Positions 8,530 through 17,832 of a stretch of 64,000 bases of DNA are shown one piece after another. A program made the position numbers and the translations under genes. This DNA comes from Elusimicrobiota bacterium (GTDB lineage: Bacteria > Elusimicrobiota > Elusimicrobia > UBA1565 > UBA9628). The stretch's first letter is position 1. Every line of letters begins with the position of its first letter. The notes under the pieces are model-generated. The model was not told where the DNA came from and searched no databases. It worked only from the letters and a program-made list of their open reading frames with translations. The stretch covers positions 62,001 to 126,000 of the forward strand of contig DMMY01000001.1 of assembly GCA_003452935.1 (NCBI GenBank), written 5' to 3'.

Positions 8530-8931
8530 CTAGGCCCTGCTCGCCTGACGCGACGCGAGAATCTGGGCGATGCGATCGAGCAGTTCCTGGGGAACGAAAG
8601 GCTTGGTCAGGAAGCCCTGCACCGGGACCGTCGCGGTAAATAGACGACTGAGTTCGCGCAGCGCCGAGACCACGAGTATGGGGATGTCCCGCGTGCGGGG
8701 ATTGTTGCGGATCATGGTTCCAACGGTATATCCGTCGGATCTGGGCATCATGATGTCCAGGATGATAAGGTCCGGCAGAAACGCTGTTTCATCCAAAGGC
8801 CGTATGCCAAGCGCTTGAAACGTCTCCGCTCCGGAACCGCTCTTTGAAACGACATGCCCTGCCTTTTCCAAAATCTTCGCCATTACCTCGACCACGCCGG
8901 GATCATCGTCCGCTATTAGGATGTTAGCCAT
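8530..8931 (-). CDS. Stand-alone response regulator receiver domain protein (CheY-like)
   Basis: A 133-residue protein that is a single receiver domain with no output domain. The acidic pocket (Asp8-Asp9-Asp10), the phospho-acceptor Asp59 in LIILDIMMPRSDG, the switch residue Ser89 (VVSAL) and Lys110 (FLTKPF) are all present, so it should accept phosphate from a histidine kinase. No kinase gene is adjacent. It ends a minus-strand run that includes a zinc-ribbon protein and a pseudouridine synthase, which gives no obvious signalling role. It converges on the secreted protein gene with a gap of 19 bases. The fold is certain; the partner is unknown. Confidence 0.88.
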   Translation of the reverse strand: MANILIADDDPGVVEVMAKILEKAGHVVSKSGSGAETFQALGIRPLDETAFLPDLIILDIMMPRSDGYTVGTMIRNNPRTRDIPILVVSALRELSRLFTATVPVQGFLTKPFVPQELLDRIAQILASRQASRA

Positions 8932-8981
8932 GCCATAATCTTACTACGAATGCGACTCCCAGTCAACACGACCCGAGGACA

Positions 8982-9284
8982 TTATTCCGTCGGCGGTTTA
9001 CGGAAAAGGGCATCCCAGGAATCCTTGACCGCGCTCTGCGGCCGGGGCGTCCGGCGGACAGGCCCGGCATCCGAATTGGGCCGGAAGTAATCGCAGTAGT
9101 TGGCGCTCTCCGGATCGCGGACCGGCTCCGCCTGCGTTTCGCGGCACTGCGCGCGATAAGTCGGCTCCTCGAAAACGCAGTTGCGGCAACAACGCGTATC
9201 CGCGCCGCACCCGGGGCAATGCCCGCCGCGGCCGAAGGCGTTGGACGCGAGCTCCGAGCCGCACGAGTAGCACCGCGGGCTCAT
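8982..9284 (-). CDS. Small cysteine-rich zinc-ribbon-like protein
   Basis: A 100-residue protein. The start chosen is the ATG overlapping the pseudouridine synthase stop (ATGA), giving MSPRCYSCGSEL; a longer reading would add 12 residues inside the upstream gene. The first half has paired cysteines (CYSCG, CPGCG, then CCRNC) as in a zinc ribbon, with further single cysteines later. The C-terminus is Pro/Arg-rich and probably disordered (DSWDALFRKPP). No named family is recognised. Coupling to the RNA-modifying enzyme upstream may hint at an RNA- or ribosome-related role, but that is speculation. Confidence 0.65.
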   Translation of the reverse strand: MSPRCYSCGSELASNAFGRGGHCPGCGADTRCCRNCVFEEPTYRAQCRETQAEPVRDPESANYCDYFRPNSDAGPVRRTPRPQSAVKDSWDALFRKPPTE

Positions 9285-9862
9285 TTCTGAAAAATCTCCT
9301 TGGGCTCGATCCGCCGCCACTCACCGGGGGCCAAACCTGCCAAGGTCAGGGCTCCCACGGCCACGCGCACCAAGCGCAAGGTCGGATGTCCCACCGCGGC
9401 GGTCATGCGCCGCACCTGCCGATTGCGGCCCTCGCGCAGCGTCAGTTCCACCCAGGCCGCGGGAACGGTCTTGCGCCAGCGAATCGGCGGCTGGCGCGCC
9501 GGAAGCTTCGGCTCGGCGTCTAGCAGCCGGATCCGGCAGGGACGGGTCGGACCGTCGGCCAAAACCGGACCCGCGGCCAACCTCTCCAAGGCCGCGCCGC
9601 AAGGAATACGCTCCACCTGCGCCCAATAAGTGCGCGGATGGCCGTAGCCGGGATCGGTCAGCCGCGCCTGCAAACGGCCGTCGTCGGTCAAAATCAGCAG
9701 TCCCTCGCTGTCATGATCCAGGCGGCCCGCCGCATACACGCCCGCGGGCAAGCCGAATCCGGAGAGTCCGGGATGGCCGTCATGCGCCGTGAAATTAGAT
9801 AGGACCCCATAGGGTTTGTGGAATGCGATGATCATGGCACGCCGCTTTTTAAAAAACCCCAT
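9281..9862 (-). CDS. rluE: RsuA/RluE-family rRNA pseudouridine synthase
   Basis: A 193-residue enzyme without an N-terminal S4 domain, like RluE (YmfC). The catalytic Asp lies in GRLDHDSEGLLILT, and LREGRNRQVRRM is the conserved C-terminal RNA-binding loop. FHKPYGVLSNFT at the N-terminus is the standard entry to the fold. RluE modifies U2457 of 23S rRNA, but the exact site here is inferred; it could be a related RluB/RluF/RsuA-type enzyme. A second possible start is ATG 9838 (MIIAFHKPYG), which fits homologue N-termini equally well, and neither start has a strong ribosome binding site. It is 8 bases after the preceding minus-strand gene and overlaps the zinc-ribbon gene. Confidence 0.8.
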   Translation of the reverse strand: MGFFKKRRAMIIAFHKPYGVLSNFTAHDGHPGLSGFGLPAGVYAAGRLDHDSEGLLILTDDGRLQARLTDPGYGHPRTYWAQVERIPCGAALERLAAGPVLADGPTRPCRIRLLDAEPKLPARQPPIRWRKTVPAAWVELTLREGRNRQVRRMTAAVGHPTLRLVRVAVGALTLAGLAPGEWRRIEPKEIFQK

Positions 9863-9870
9863 TCCTGTAA

Positions 9871-10623
9871 TTATCGACGCCGGCTTCTCCGCCCTCCAAC
9901 AGGCAAGTTCGTCTCGAGGGCGGCGGGGCTTGCGCCCGCAGCCGCGACCAAGCGCCGCAAGGTTTGTCCCTGTTCCACCAAGGAGAGCTCTTGAAAATCA
10001 CGCCCCTTCAGGTATTTTCTCAGGCGCGGCCCGACCTCCGCATCCCACGCCATGCTCATGTCTTCGAGAAACGTCCGGAGCTTCTCAACCTCATACGCCG
10101 CATGCGAAAAGGGGGCCTCCACCCTTGCGCGCGGGGCTAAGACCCGGACAAACAGCCCTCCTTGCGTAATCGCGTCAACGAGTTCCGGATTGGCCCCGGA
10201 TTGACCTCGCGAGGAGAGCAGGTTGGCTTTGCAAACCAATTCTCCCGCCACGCCTCGCTCCAACGCCAGAACTCCCGCGGGCAGCGGCTCGCCCTCAGGA
10301 ACAAAAAGGTCCATGTATTGGTCACGCCGAAGTTGCTCGAAACGTCCCGCCCCCTGTAGCACGATGAGGCGCTCGCCTTGCGCCACAGCGATGCCCGGAC
10401 GAATCACTCCGGAAAGATCCAATATCTCCCCGGCCTGCTGGCGCTGTAGAAGGGCCTCGTAAAATACCGCGCTAGGTAAAGGCACCGCGCGGCTTGGGTT
10501 CGACCGAGCGCCCAGGGCGGATGCGGCAAGAATCCCGGGCCAGAGGAGCCAAATAACGCATGCTGCAGCAACAATAAAAGACCGAAACCCCGCCGGAAAT
10601 CTTTCATGCACGCAGCCCATCAT
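9871..10623 (-). CDS. Secreted protein of unknown function
   Basis: About 250 residues with an N-terminal hydrophobic segment (FIVAAACVIWLLWPGILAAS), consistent with a signal peptide. The mature part contains VRPGIAVAQGERLIVL and EGEPLPAGVLALERG, then a charged helical C-terminus ending in GGRRSRRR. No family is recognised. GTG 10626, ATG 10623 and ATG 10620 are all possible starts; a TATAAT box on the minus strand (10636-10631) is so close that the mRNA would be nearly leaderless, which favours the inner ATGs. It is followed 8 bases later by the pseudouridine synthase gene. Confidence 0.6.
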   Translation of the reverse strand: MMGCVHERFPAGFRSFIVAAACVIWLLWPGILAASALGARSNPSRAVPLPSAVFYEALLQRQQAGEILDLSGVIRPGIAVAQGERLIVLQGAGRFEQLRRDQYMDLFVPEGEPLPAGVLALERGVAGELVCKANLLSSRGQSGANPELVDAITQGGLFVRVLAPRARVEAPFSHAAYEVEKLRTFLEDMSMAWDAEVGPRLRKYLKGRDFQELSLVEQGQTLRRLVAAAGASPAALETNLPVGGRRSRRR

Positions 10624-10630
10624 CACGTAT

Positions 10631-10636
10631 ATTATA
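10631..10636 (-). promoter_or_regulatory. Candidate -10 box for the secreted-protein/rluE/receiver run
   Basis: A perfect TATAAT on the minus strand sits 7-10 bases before the ATG codons at 10623 and 10620. No convincing -35 was found 17 bases further up, so strength is uncertain. If used, the transcript would start at or next to the start codon. Confidence 0.35.
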
Positions 10637-10748
10637 GTCGGGTCGGCTTCGTGCGTTCAGGGTCCAAGGCCCAGGATAGCCGTAGGGCTTTTGGCCTAGG
10701 TAAAAAATGGCCGCCGCCAACCGGGCGCCCGCGCAATCCCCTGGACCG

Positions 10749-10943
10749 TTACCTAGCGGGCCGTACGGCGCGGCCGGACTTGATGCAATCCGTGCAGACG
10801 TAAACCGTGCGCGTGCGTCCCGAGATGACGACTTTCTGCCTTTGCAGGTTGGGCCGGAAAATACGCTTCGTAGCCCTGTTGGAATGGCTGTAGCTAAAAC
10901 CCGCCACCGGACCTTTGGAGCAGATGCCGCATTTAAATGACAT
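10749..10943 (-). CDS. rpmB: 50S ribosomal protein L28, zinc-ligand type
   Basis: A 64-residue basic protein of the L28 family: MSFKCGICSKGP at the start, SHSNRATKRIFRPNLQ in the middle and TVYVCTDCIKSGR near the end. The two CxxC pairs (CGIC, CTDC) mark the zinc-binding version of L28. It is part of the large ribosomal subunit. The start is fixed by a strong AAAAGGAAAAG ribosome binding site just before the ATG; longer readings in the same frame run into recG. It is divergent from recG with only about 46 bases between them, so their promoters must overlap. Confidence 0.92.
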   Translation of the reverse strand: MSFKCGICSKGPVAGFSYSHSNRATKRIFRPNLQRQKVVISGRTRTVYVCTDCIKSGRAVRPAR

Positions 10944-10989
10944 ATCTTTTCCTTTTGAGAGGTCCGTAAATTTTACAATATACGGCGGT
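10944..10989. promoter_or_regulatory. Divergent rpmB/recG promoter region
   Basis: The 46-base gap is AT-rich and holds face-to-face -10 candidates: TAAAAT on minus (10975-10970), about 27 bases before rpmB and leaving room for its AAGGAA ribosome binding site, and TACAAT on plus (10974-10979), about 11 bases before the recG ATG. The -35 regions are weak. The two boxes overlap, so simultaneous initiation is unlikely; this is inference from spacing. Confidence 0.4.
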
Positions 10990-13125
10990 ATGGGGCAAAC
11001 CGAAGAAACCGCCGGCGCGCCGCCGGGACGCGGCAGCGCCGACTTTATGCGGAGTTCGGTCCAATACCTCAAGGGCGTCGGCCCCCGCCGCGCGGCCGTT
11101 CTCAAGCGCCTGGACATTGAAACCGTTGCGGATCTCATCCAATATTTCCCGCGCGACTGGCAAGACCGGCGCCAACCCACGGATATTTCCAGGCCCCTGG
11201 AAAGCCAGCATGCCGCGATCCGAGGCCGGGTGCTCAGCGCGAATATTTTGCGGGCCGGGCCCCGCATGACCATCTACAAGGCGGTCCTCGACACCGGCGC
11301 CGCGACCGTGGATGCCCTGTGGTTCAAGCACGCCAGCCGCCGCTACGACGTCTTCGCGCCCCTCAAGCGCGACGCCGCCCCCGGCAACGAGCTTTGGGTG
11401 GTAGGCCGCTGCGACCCGGGCCTGCTCGGCGCGCGCGAGGTCCATGTTGAGGAGCATTATCCGGTTGCGGACCCCCGCTCCCAACTCCACATCGGACGCA
11501 TAGTCCCCGTCTATGCCTTGACCGCGGGGCTCTCGCAGCGTTTCCTGCGCGAACTCATCGCCGCGGCGCTATCCCGAGCCAAAGCCGGCCTAATCGAAGA
11601 TCTGCCGGCGCCGCTTCTCCAGCGGCGCATGTTGACGACTTACGCCCAAGCTCTGAGCGGCATCCATTTCCCCGCCTCGTCGGAAGGACTGGACGCCTCC
11701 CGAAAACGCCTGGCGTATGAGGAGTTTCTGCTTTTGGAATTGGCCTGGGTGCTCAAGCGCCGCCAGACCAAGGCCTTGCTCAAAGACTACGGATACGACA
11801 TCCGGCGCAAGCTGTTGACACCGTTTCGAGATCGCCTGGGCTTCGAGTTTACCCGGGCGCAAAAACGCGTCATCAATGAGATTTTCGACGATATGCGCCG
11901 CCCCGTGCCCATGACTCGCTTGCTGCAAGGCGACGTCGGATCGGGCAAGACCGTCGTGGCGCTCTCCGCGCTGCTCTTGGCCGTGGAAAACGGCTATCAA
12001 GGCGCCTTTATGGCGCCAACCGAGATATTGGCCGATCAACACCTGGCCACCATGCGCAATTTCCTCCGCGGCCTGCCCGTGCGCACGGCCATGCTCACCT
12101 CGCGTTTGAACGCCAGGCAACGCGAAGCCGCTCTCTCTCAAATACGGCGCGGGGAGGTGGACATCGCGGTAGGCACGCACGCTCTTCTCGAAAACGACGT
12201 GCAATTCCCGCGCCTGCGCTTGGCAATCATCGATGAACAGCACCGCTTCGGGGTGCGCCAACGCGCGACCCTGCGGCAGAAGGGGGCGCATTTGGATCTC
12301 CTGGTCATGACCGCAACCCCCATCCCCCGCACCCTGGCCTTGGCGCTCTATGGCGACCTCGACCTCTCAACGCTTGACGAACTGCCCCCGGGCAAGACGA
12401 CGCCTCGCACTCTTCACTCCAGCGAAAGCGAGGCCCTGGATTGCCTGAGAGCCGAAGCCGCGGCGGGCCATCAAGCCTTCATCGTCTATCCCATCATCGA
12501 GGAGTCCAGCCGTCTGGACCTGCAATCCGCCAAGAAGGAATACGAACGGCTGCGCGCCGGTCCGCTGCGCGATCTCAAGGTCGCGCTTATCCATGGCGCC
12601 TTGCCCGGCCGGCAGAAAGCGAGGATCATGGAGGAGTTCGCCGCCGGCCTCTGGCAGGTGCTCGTCGCGACCCCGGTCATCGAGGTGGGCATCGACGTTC
12701 CCAACGCTACCGTCATGGTCATCCAAAACGCGGACCGGTTCGGCATGTCCAGCCTCCATCAACTGCGCGGACGCATCGGCCGAGGCCGCCTGGCATCCAC
12801 CTGTTTTTTGGTCGCGCAGCCCAGGACAGCCCACGCCCGGCAGCGCTTGGAGACTTTGACGCGGTCCAATGACGGCTTCCGCATCGGCGAGGAAGATTTG
12901 AAGCTGCGCGGCCCCGGAGAATTCATAGGCACGGCCCAGCACGGCGAACTCACGCTGAAAGTAGCGGACATATTCAAGGATTCCGCGCTGCTCGCCGCGG
13001 CCCGCCAGGATGCGGAGCAGCTATTGGCCGCCGACCCGCGCCTGACGGCGCCGCGCAACAGAGGCTTGCGGGACAAGCTGCTGGCTCTCTACCAGCAACG
13101 CTGGGACTGCGTTGACCTGGCCTAG
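10990..13125 (+). CDS. recG: ATP-dependent DNA helicase RecG
   Basis: A 711-residue SF2 helicase that remodels stalled replication forks and Holliday junctions. The N-terminal wedge domain begins with SVQYLKGVGPRRAAVLKRL. Helicase motifs follow: Walker A LLQGDVGSGKT, motif II as DEQHR (IIDEQHRFGVRQR), motif III VMTATPIPRTLAL, and motif VI LRGRIGRG. The C-terminal LKLRGPGEFIGTAQHG is the RecG TRG-type signature. ATG 10990 is preferred because the open frame upstream runs antisense into rpmB; ATG 11047 is a second possibility. Length fits the family (about 690). It lies divergent to rpmB and upstream of metH, with no clear link to the latter. Confidence 0.95.
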   Translation: MGQTEETAGAPPGRGSADFMRSSVQYLKGVGPRRAAVLKRLDIETVADLIQYFPRDWQDRRQPTDISRPLESQHAAIRGRVLSANILRAGPRMTIYKAVLDTGAATVDALWFKHASRRYDVFAPLKRDAAPGNELWVVGRCDPGLLGAREVHVEEHYPVADPRSQLHIGRIVPVYALTAGLSQRFLRELIAAALSRAKAGLIEDLPAPLLQRRMLTTYAQALSGIHFPASSEGLDASRKRLAYEEFLLLELAWVLKRRQTKALLKDYGYDIRRKLLTPFRDRLGFEFTRAQKRVINEIFDDMRRPVPMTRLLQGDVGSGKTVVALSALLLAVENGYQGAFMAPTEILADQHLATMRNFLRGLPVRTAMLTSRLNARQREAALSQIRRGEVDIAVGTHALLENDVQFPRLRLAIIDEQHRFGVRQRATLRQKGAHLDLLVMTATPIPRTLALALYGDLDLSTLDELPPGKTTPRTLHSSESEALDCLRAEAAAGHQAFIVYPIIEESSRLDLQSAKKEYERLRAGPLRDLKVALIHGALPGRQKARIMEEFAAGLWQVLVATPVIEVGIDVPNATVMVIQNADRFGMSSLHQLRGRIGRGRLASTCFLVAQPRTAHARQRLETLTRSNDGFRIGEEDLKLRGPGEFIGTAQHGELTLKVADIFKDSALLAAARQDAEQLLAADPRLTAPRNRGLRDKLLALYQQRWDCVDLA

Positions 13126-13233
13126 TATCCGGGCCAACTGTCGCCGGGACACTCTCCGCCGTCAAATGCTTAAATATGACATGATCGCCGTATGGACGCT
13201 GCTCGTTGTTTCGGGCATAACGAGAGAGAGAAC

Positions 13234-16200
13234 ATGACATTCATCGAAAGACTCGGCCTGCCGGCCCGCGGACGCGAAGACGAACTGCGCGGCGCGCTGC
13301 AAGACCGCATACTGGTCCTGGACGGCTCCATGGGCAGCCAGCTTCAGGCCGCGGGATTGAACGCCTCGGATTTCGGCGATCCGCAGCGCGAAGGCTGCTA
13401 TGACGCCCTGGTCCTGACCCGGCCCGACGTAGTCGCCTCGGTCCACGAGCGCTACCTCGCCGCCGGAGCGGACATCATCGAAACCAACTCCTTCGGCGCC
13501 ACGCGCCATGTCTTGGCCGAATACGGACTGGGCGACAAGGTGCTGGAACTCAACAAAACCGCCGCGCGGCTCGCGGCGGAGGCGGCCCGCCGTCACGCGA
13601 CTTCTCAGAAGCCTCGCTTTGTGGCCGGGTCCATGGGCCCCGGAACAAAAACAATATCCTTAAACGGCGGCATCACCTTCGCCGAGGTCGCCGCGGCCCA
13701 CGCGGAGCAGGCCCAAGGCCTCATGGAGGGCGGGGCAGATCTGCTGCTTCTGGAGACTCAGCAGGACACCTTGAACGTTAAAGCCTCCTTGGACGGCATC
13801 GCGGACTGCTTCCAGAAACTCGGCCAGCGAGTGCCGGTCATCCTCTCCGTTTCCATTGAAGCCTCCGGGACCATGCTGTCGGGCCAGACCCCGGAAGCCT
13901 TGGCCGACGCCTTGGCTCATTGGGGGCTCCTGGGCCTGGGCCTCAATTGCGCCCTGGGTCCGGAGCGGATGACCGATCATGTCCGCGTCCTGGCCCAGCT
14001 CGCCGCGGGCTTTACCGTCTGCTACCCGAACGCGGGCTTGCCCGACGAGGAGGGGCGATACGGAGAATCCCCGGAATCCTTCGCGCAGAAGCTCGAACGA
14101 TTCTGCCGCGAAGGCTGGATCAATGTGCTGGGCGGTTGCTGCGGCACGACCCCGGAGCACATCCGCGCCGTGGCGCAAATGGCCGCGGCTCATCGCCCGC
14201 GACGACCCGCGCCCGCGCGGCGCTGGGCTATTTCCGGCCTGGAGTCTCTCACCGTTGACGACCAGCGGCGGCCAGTCCTCGTGGGCGAGCGCGCCAACGT
14301 GGTGGGCTCGAGGTTGTTCAAGGAACTCATCGCGCGTGAAGATTTCGCCGCGGCCGCGGACGTCGGCCGCAGGCAGGCGCGCGGCGGCGCCCAGATCATA
14401 GACGTCTGCCTGGCCAATCCCGACCGCGACGAACTGCAGGACATGGAATGCCTCTTACGGCGCCTGACCACGGCCGTGCGCGTTCCCCTCATGATCGATT
14501 CGATGGATCCTGAAGTCATAGCCGCGGCCCTGCGCCGTTGCCCGGGCAAATGTATCATCAACTCGGTCAATTTGGAAGAGGGGGAGGGCCGCTTCGCCAG
14601 AGTGGCTCCCTTGGCGCGCCGTTACGGCGCCGCCTTGGTGGTCGGCGCCATCGACGAAGACAAGATCCAAGGCATGGCGCTGACGCGCCAGCGCAAGCTC
14701 GCCATAGCCCAAAGAAGCCATCGCCTGCTCACCGAGAAATACGGCCTGCCCGAGGAGGATCTTTACTTCGACTGCCTGGTATTCCCCGTGGGCACCGGCG
14801 ACGGGAAATATTACGGCAGCGCGGCCGAAACCGCGGCGGCGGTGAGTCTGATCAAGCAAGCCCTTCCCAATTGCCGCACGGTCTTGGGAGTATCAAATGT
14901 TTCCTTCGGCCTGCCTCCCGCGGGCCGCGAGGTCTTAAACGCCGTGTTCTTGCACCGCTGCGTCGACGCCGGCCTGGACCTGGCCATCGTCAACACCGAA
15001 AAACTGGCTCGTTACGCCGAGATTTCCGAACCGGAACGCCGGCTGGCGGAGGCCCTGCTCGATTGGAAGGGCCCGGGCGACCCCGCTGTTCGCGCGGGCT
15101 GCGATCCGGTAGCCGAGTTCACGGCCCATTTCCGCCAGGCTCGCCCCAAGAACCTTTTAGACGATCGGCGTCGGCTGCCGGCCGAGGAGCGCGTCAAATT
15201 AGCCGTCGTTTCCGCCATGCGCGAAGGCCTGGAGGACGCCCTGGGCGAACTGTTGGGGCGCATGGAACCGCTTGCCATCGTCAACGGTCCGCTGATGGCC
15301 GGCATGGCGGAGGTCGGCCGTCTCTTCGCGGCCAACCAGCTCATAGTAGCCGAGGTCCTGCAGTGCGCCGAGGTGATGAAGGTCGCGGTAAACTTTCTGG
15401 AGCCTCGCTTGGCCGCCGGCCAGGCCGCGGCGCGCGCCGTCGTGGCCCTGGCCACGGTCAAAGGCGATGTCCACGACATCGGCAAGAATCTCGTGCATAT
15501 CATCCTTAAGAACAACGGCTATGCGGTCGTGGACCTGGGCATCAAAGCCTCATCCGAGCAAATCCTGGACGGTTTGCGCCGGCATAAGGCCCAAGCCCTT
15601 GGTCTTTCCGGCCTGCTGGTGCGCTCCTGCCAGGAAATGGCGGTTACAGCCGGGGACTTGGCCCACGCCGGAGTCGACATTCCTATCGTAGCCGGAGGCG
15701 CGGCGCTCTCCGCCCGGTTTGTCGCTCAAAAAATAGCGCCGTGCTACCCGGGGCCGGTATTCCACGCCAAGGACGCCCTGGCCGGCTTGGACATCCTCAA
15801 CGACTTTTTCCAGCCGGATCGCCGCGACGCCCGCGTCACAAGCAACCGCGCAGAACAGGAACGATTGCGCGGGGAAGGCTCCTCTGTCCCCATGGCCTCC
15901 GAATCCGCCGCCATCACCGACCGCCCAGCCCCCATCGTCCACAATAGCCCCATCCCCGTGCCTCCTGACCTTGACTTGCACACGGTCAGCGATTTGGGGC
16001 ACGAGGACGCGTTTGCCGCCGTAGACGTCCAGCTGCTTTACGCCAGACAGTTGGGCTTAAAAGGCAGCGTGCCCCGTCTTTTTAAGGAAAAAGACCCGAA
16101 GGCCGAGGATCTGCGCCAGCGCGTAGATGCGGTCCGCCGTCACGCCCTCAGCCAGGGGCTACTGCGGCTTCGCGCCGCATATCGTTTCGTCGCCTGCCAA

Positions 16201-16734
16201 GCCGACGGCGACTCTCTGGCGATCTACCGCCTGCCGGACGGGAAGGACATTCTGGCCCGGTTCCCTTTCCCCCGGCAAGACAGCGCGCAGGGCCTTTGTC
16301 TCGCCGATTTCGTCGCACCCAAGTCCTCCGGCCGAATGGACTATGTCGCGCTCTTCGTCGTCTGCGCGGGCGCGGGCGTAAGCGAGGCGGCCGCGAGCGC
16401 CCGAGAGGCCGGAGAATATTTCAAGTCCCACGCCCTCGCGGCTCTGGCCTTGTCCCTGGCCGAGGCCGGAGCCGAGGTCCTCCATGGCCGCCTTCGGTCT
16501 CTGTGGGGCATTGGCCAGCGCGGCCAGCGCTTCAGCATCGGCTATCCCGCCTGCCCCGACCTGCGCGGACAGACGCAGCTCCTCGAACTTTTGGACAGCC
16601 GCAGAACCGCGGGGGTCGCCTTGACTGAAAGCTTCATGATGGAGCCCGAAGCCAGCGTCTCGGCTTTTGTTTTCCACCATCCCCAAGCCCGCCTTTTCTC
16701 GGTCGCCCGGGCCGGGGCCGCGGCCGGCCAGTGA
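13234..16734 (+). CDS. metH: Cobalamin-dependent methionine synthase
   Basis: A full-length 1166-residue enzyme that transfers methyl from 5-methyl-THF to homocysteine via B12. Modules in order: homocysteine domain with zinc ligands (LNCALG and GGCCGTTPEHI, to about residue 325); pterin domain (VGERANVVGSR, about 345-620); cobalamin cap and Rossmann domain with the base-off ligand DVHDIGKNLV (about 650-880); and a C-terminal SAM-binding reactivation domain (DLHTVSDLGHEDAFAAVD to the end). ATG 13234 is chosen for the GAGAGAG ribosome binding site; an upstream in-frame ATG at 13192 lacks one. No cobalamin or SAM riboswitch is evident in the 108-base leader. The stop overlaps the next gene (GTGA). 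Confidence 0.96.
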   Translation: MTFIERLGLPARGREDELRGALQDRILVLDGSMGSQLQAAGLNASDFGDPQREGCYDALVLTRPDVVASVHERYLAAGADIIETNSFGATRHVLAEYGLGDKVLELNKTAARLAAEAARRHATSQKPRFVAGSMGPGTKTISLNGGITFAEVAAAHAEQAQGLMEGGADLLLLETQQDTLNVKASLDGIADCFQKLGQRVPVILSVSIEASGTMLSGQTPEALADALAHWGLLGLGLNCALGPERMTDHVRVLAQLAAGFTVCYPNAGLPDEEGRYGESPESFAQKLERFCREGWINVLGGCCGTTPEHIRAVAQMAAAHRPRRPAPARRWAISGLESLTVDDQRRPVLVGERANVVGSRLFKELIAREDFAAAADVGRRQARGGAQIIDVCLANPDRDELQDMECLLRRLTTAVRVPLMIDSMDPEVIAAALRRCPGKCIINSVNLEEGEGRFARVAPLARRYGAALVVGAIDEDKIQGMALTRQRKLAIAQRSHRLLTEKYGLPEEDLYFDCLVFPVGTGDGKYYGSAAETAAAVSLIKQALPNCRTVLGVSNVSFGLPPAGREVLNAVFLHRCVDAGLDLAIVNTEKLARYAEISEPERRLAEALLDWKGPGDPAVRAGCDPVAEFTAHFRQARPKNLLDDRRRLPAEERVKLAVVSAMREGLEDALGELLGRMEPLAIVNGPLMAGMAEVGRLFAANQLIVAEVLQCAEVMKVAVNFLEPRLAAGQAAARAVVALATVKGDVHDIGKNLVHIILKNNGYAVVDLGIKASSEQILDGLRRHKAQALGLSGLLVRSCQEMAVTAGDLAHAGVDIPIVAGGAALSARFVAQKIAPCYPGPVFHAKDALAGLDILNDFFQPDRRDARVTSNRAEQERLRGEGSSVPMASESAAITDRPAPIVHNSPIPVPPDLDLHTVSDLGHEDAFAAVDVQLLYARQLGLKGSVPRLFKEKDPKAEDLRQRVDAVRRHALSQGLLRLRAAYRFVACQADGDSLAIYRLPDGKDILARFPFPRQDSAQGLCLADFVAPKSSGRMDYVALFVVCAGAGVSEAAASAREAGEYFKSHALAALALSLAEAGAEVLHGRLRSLWGIGQRGQRFSIGYPACPDLRGQTQLLELLDSRRTAGVALTESFMMEPEASVSAFVFHHPQARLFSVARAGAAAGQ

Positions 16735-17801
16735 GCGCGGCCTGGATACTGGCCGCGCTCCTGCCTCTCTCCGCGCTCGCGCCGGCCGCGGAATCGCCCG
16801 CTGCCGCGGCCCAGAGGCAGGTTGACGCCGTCTTTGTCAAGGTCGGCGATCTTCTGTCCCGCCAGGCCGGCGCCGACGCCCGCGCCGCGGCCCAGCTGGA
16901 CGGACAGATCGAATCCTTGGCTCCGGCCGTGCTGCGCTGGAAATGGCGGGCCGTAGCTCCTCTCGCCAATATCCTTTTCGACTCCGGCCGGCCTCTCAAG
17001 GCCCGACTCTTCGCCCTCTCCTTCATGGGACTGACGCACGATCCACTGGCTCTGCCGCACCTTAAAGGCGTGTTGCTCGACCCGCGTCAACCCCCGACTC
17101 TTCGCTCCGCCGCGGCTTCGGCCTTGCCCCTGCTGAGGATATCGCGCCAATCCGCCCGCCAGCCGCTTTGCGATGCCCTCAAGGATGAAAGCCTGCCTCA
17201 AGATTTGGCGCGGTCGATTTTGGCCGAGACGGCTCGTTTGGGCTGCGATGACGCACGCCTGCTTGAGCATCGTCTGCATGGGTTCGGCATCCGGCCGCAA
17301 GGCCGGGAGCAAGACGCCGCGTTTTTCGCCATCGCCACGTTGGGTCGTTCGCGCCCGATCGAGGCGGCCCGGGTCTTGATGCGGCTTCTGGAGGTCTATC
17401 CGCGCGGCTCTCCGGAAAAACCGGCGATCTTAAAGGCGCTGTGGATCAAGCGCCGGGATTTGCCGGCTTTTAGGAATGATGCCTCCTCCGCCTTGATCGT
17501 TCTGCTGCGTTCCGAGTCCGATTGCCCGGCCGCCATCGTGGCTGCCATTCCGCTTTTAGCCTCATTGCGAAATCCAAGGGATGTTCCCCTGCTGCGCCGA
17601 TTCCTGGACAATCCGGACGCCGAGGTGGCCACCGTCGCGGCCGAGGCGTTGGCGGACTTGCAGGTCTTGCCGGCCCGGGAGGACATCGTCCGCATCCTGG
17701 CGCGCGTCCACCAAGATCCGCGCTTCGCGCCCGCGGCCGGCAGGCCGGACCCAAAGGCCCTAATCGGGCGTCTGGAAAAAGCCGAGAAAAAACTTAGGTG
17801 A
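16731..17801 (+). CDS. Secreted HEAT-like repeat protein
   Basis: A 356-residue protein starting with GTG that overlaps the metH stop. An N-terminal hydrophobic segment (AAWILAALLPLSALAPAAE) looks like a signal peptide. The rest is alpha-helical with repeating blocks of about 30-35 residues, such as LRSAAASALPLLR and DAEVATVAAEALADL, resembling HEAT/PBS-lyase repeats. Such repeats usually bind other proteins, so a scaffold role in the periplasm is plausible. No catalytic motif is seen. Translational coupling to metH is physical; there is no functional reason for it that I can see. Confidence 0.65.
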   Translation: MSAAWILAALLPLSALAPAAESPAAAAQRQVDAVFVKVGDLLSRQAGADARAAAQLDGQIESLAPAVLRWKWRAVAPLANILFDSGRPLKARLFALSFMGLTHDPLALPHLKGVLLDPRQPPTLRSAAASALPLLRISRQSARQPLCDALKDESLPQDLARSILAETARLGCDDARLLEHRLHGFGIRPQGREQDAAFFAIATLGRSRPIEAARVLMRLLEVYPRGSPEKPAILKALWIKRRDLPAFRNDASSALIVLLRSESDCPAAIVAAIPLLASLRNPRDVPLLRRFLDNPDAEVATVAAEALADLQVLPAREDIVRILARVHQDPRFAPAAGRPDPKALIGRLEKAEKKLR

Positions 17802-17832
17802 AATTTCTTCTCAAAAAAAGGCCGCCGCGCAT

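Noticed and set aside
10690..10725. Intrinsic terminator after rpmB on minus
   Set aside because: A T-run follows a GC-rich stretch, but I could not draw a convincing stem, so it is not listed.
10915..10989. N-terminal extension of recG overlapping rpmB
   Set aside because: The extension is antisense to the L28 coding region and its ribosome binding site, and RecG homology begins after the inner starts.
13126..13233. Possible cobalamin or SAM riboswitch before metH
   Set aside because: Only 108 bases and none of the conserved riboswitch core elements could be recognised.
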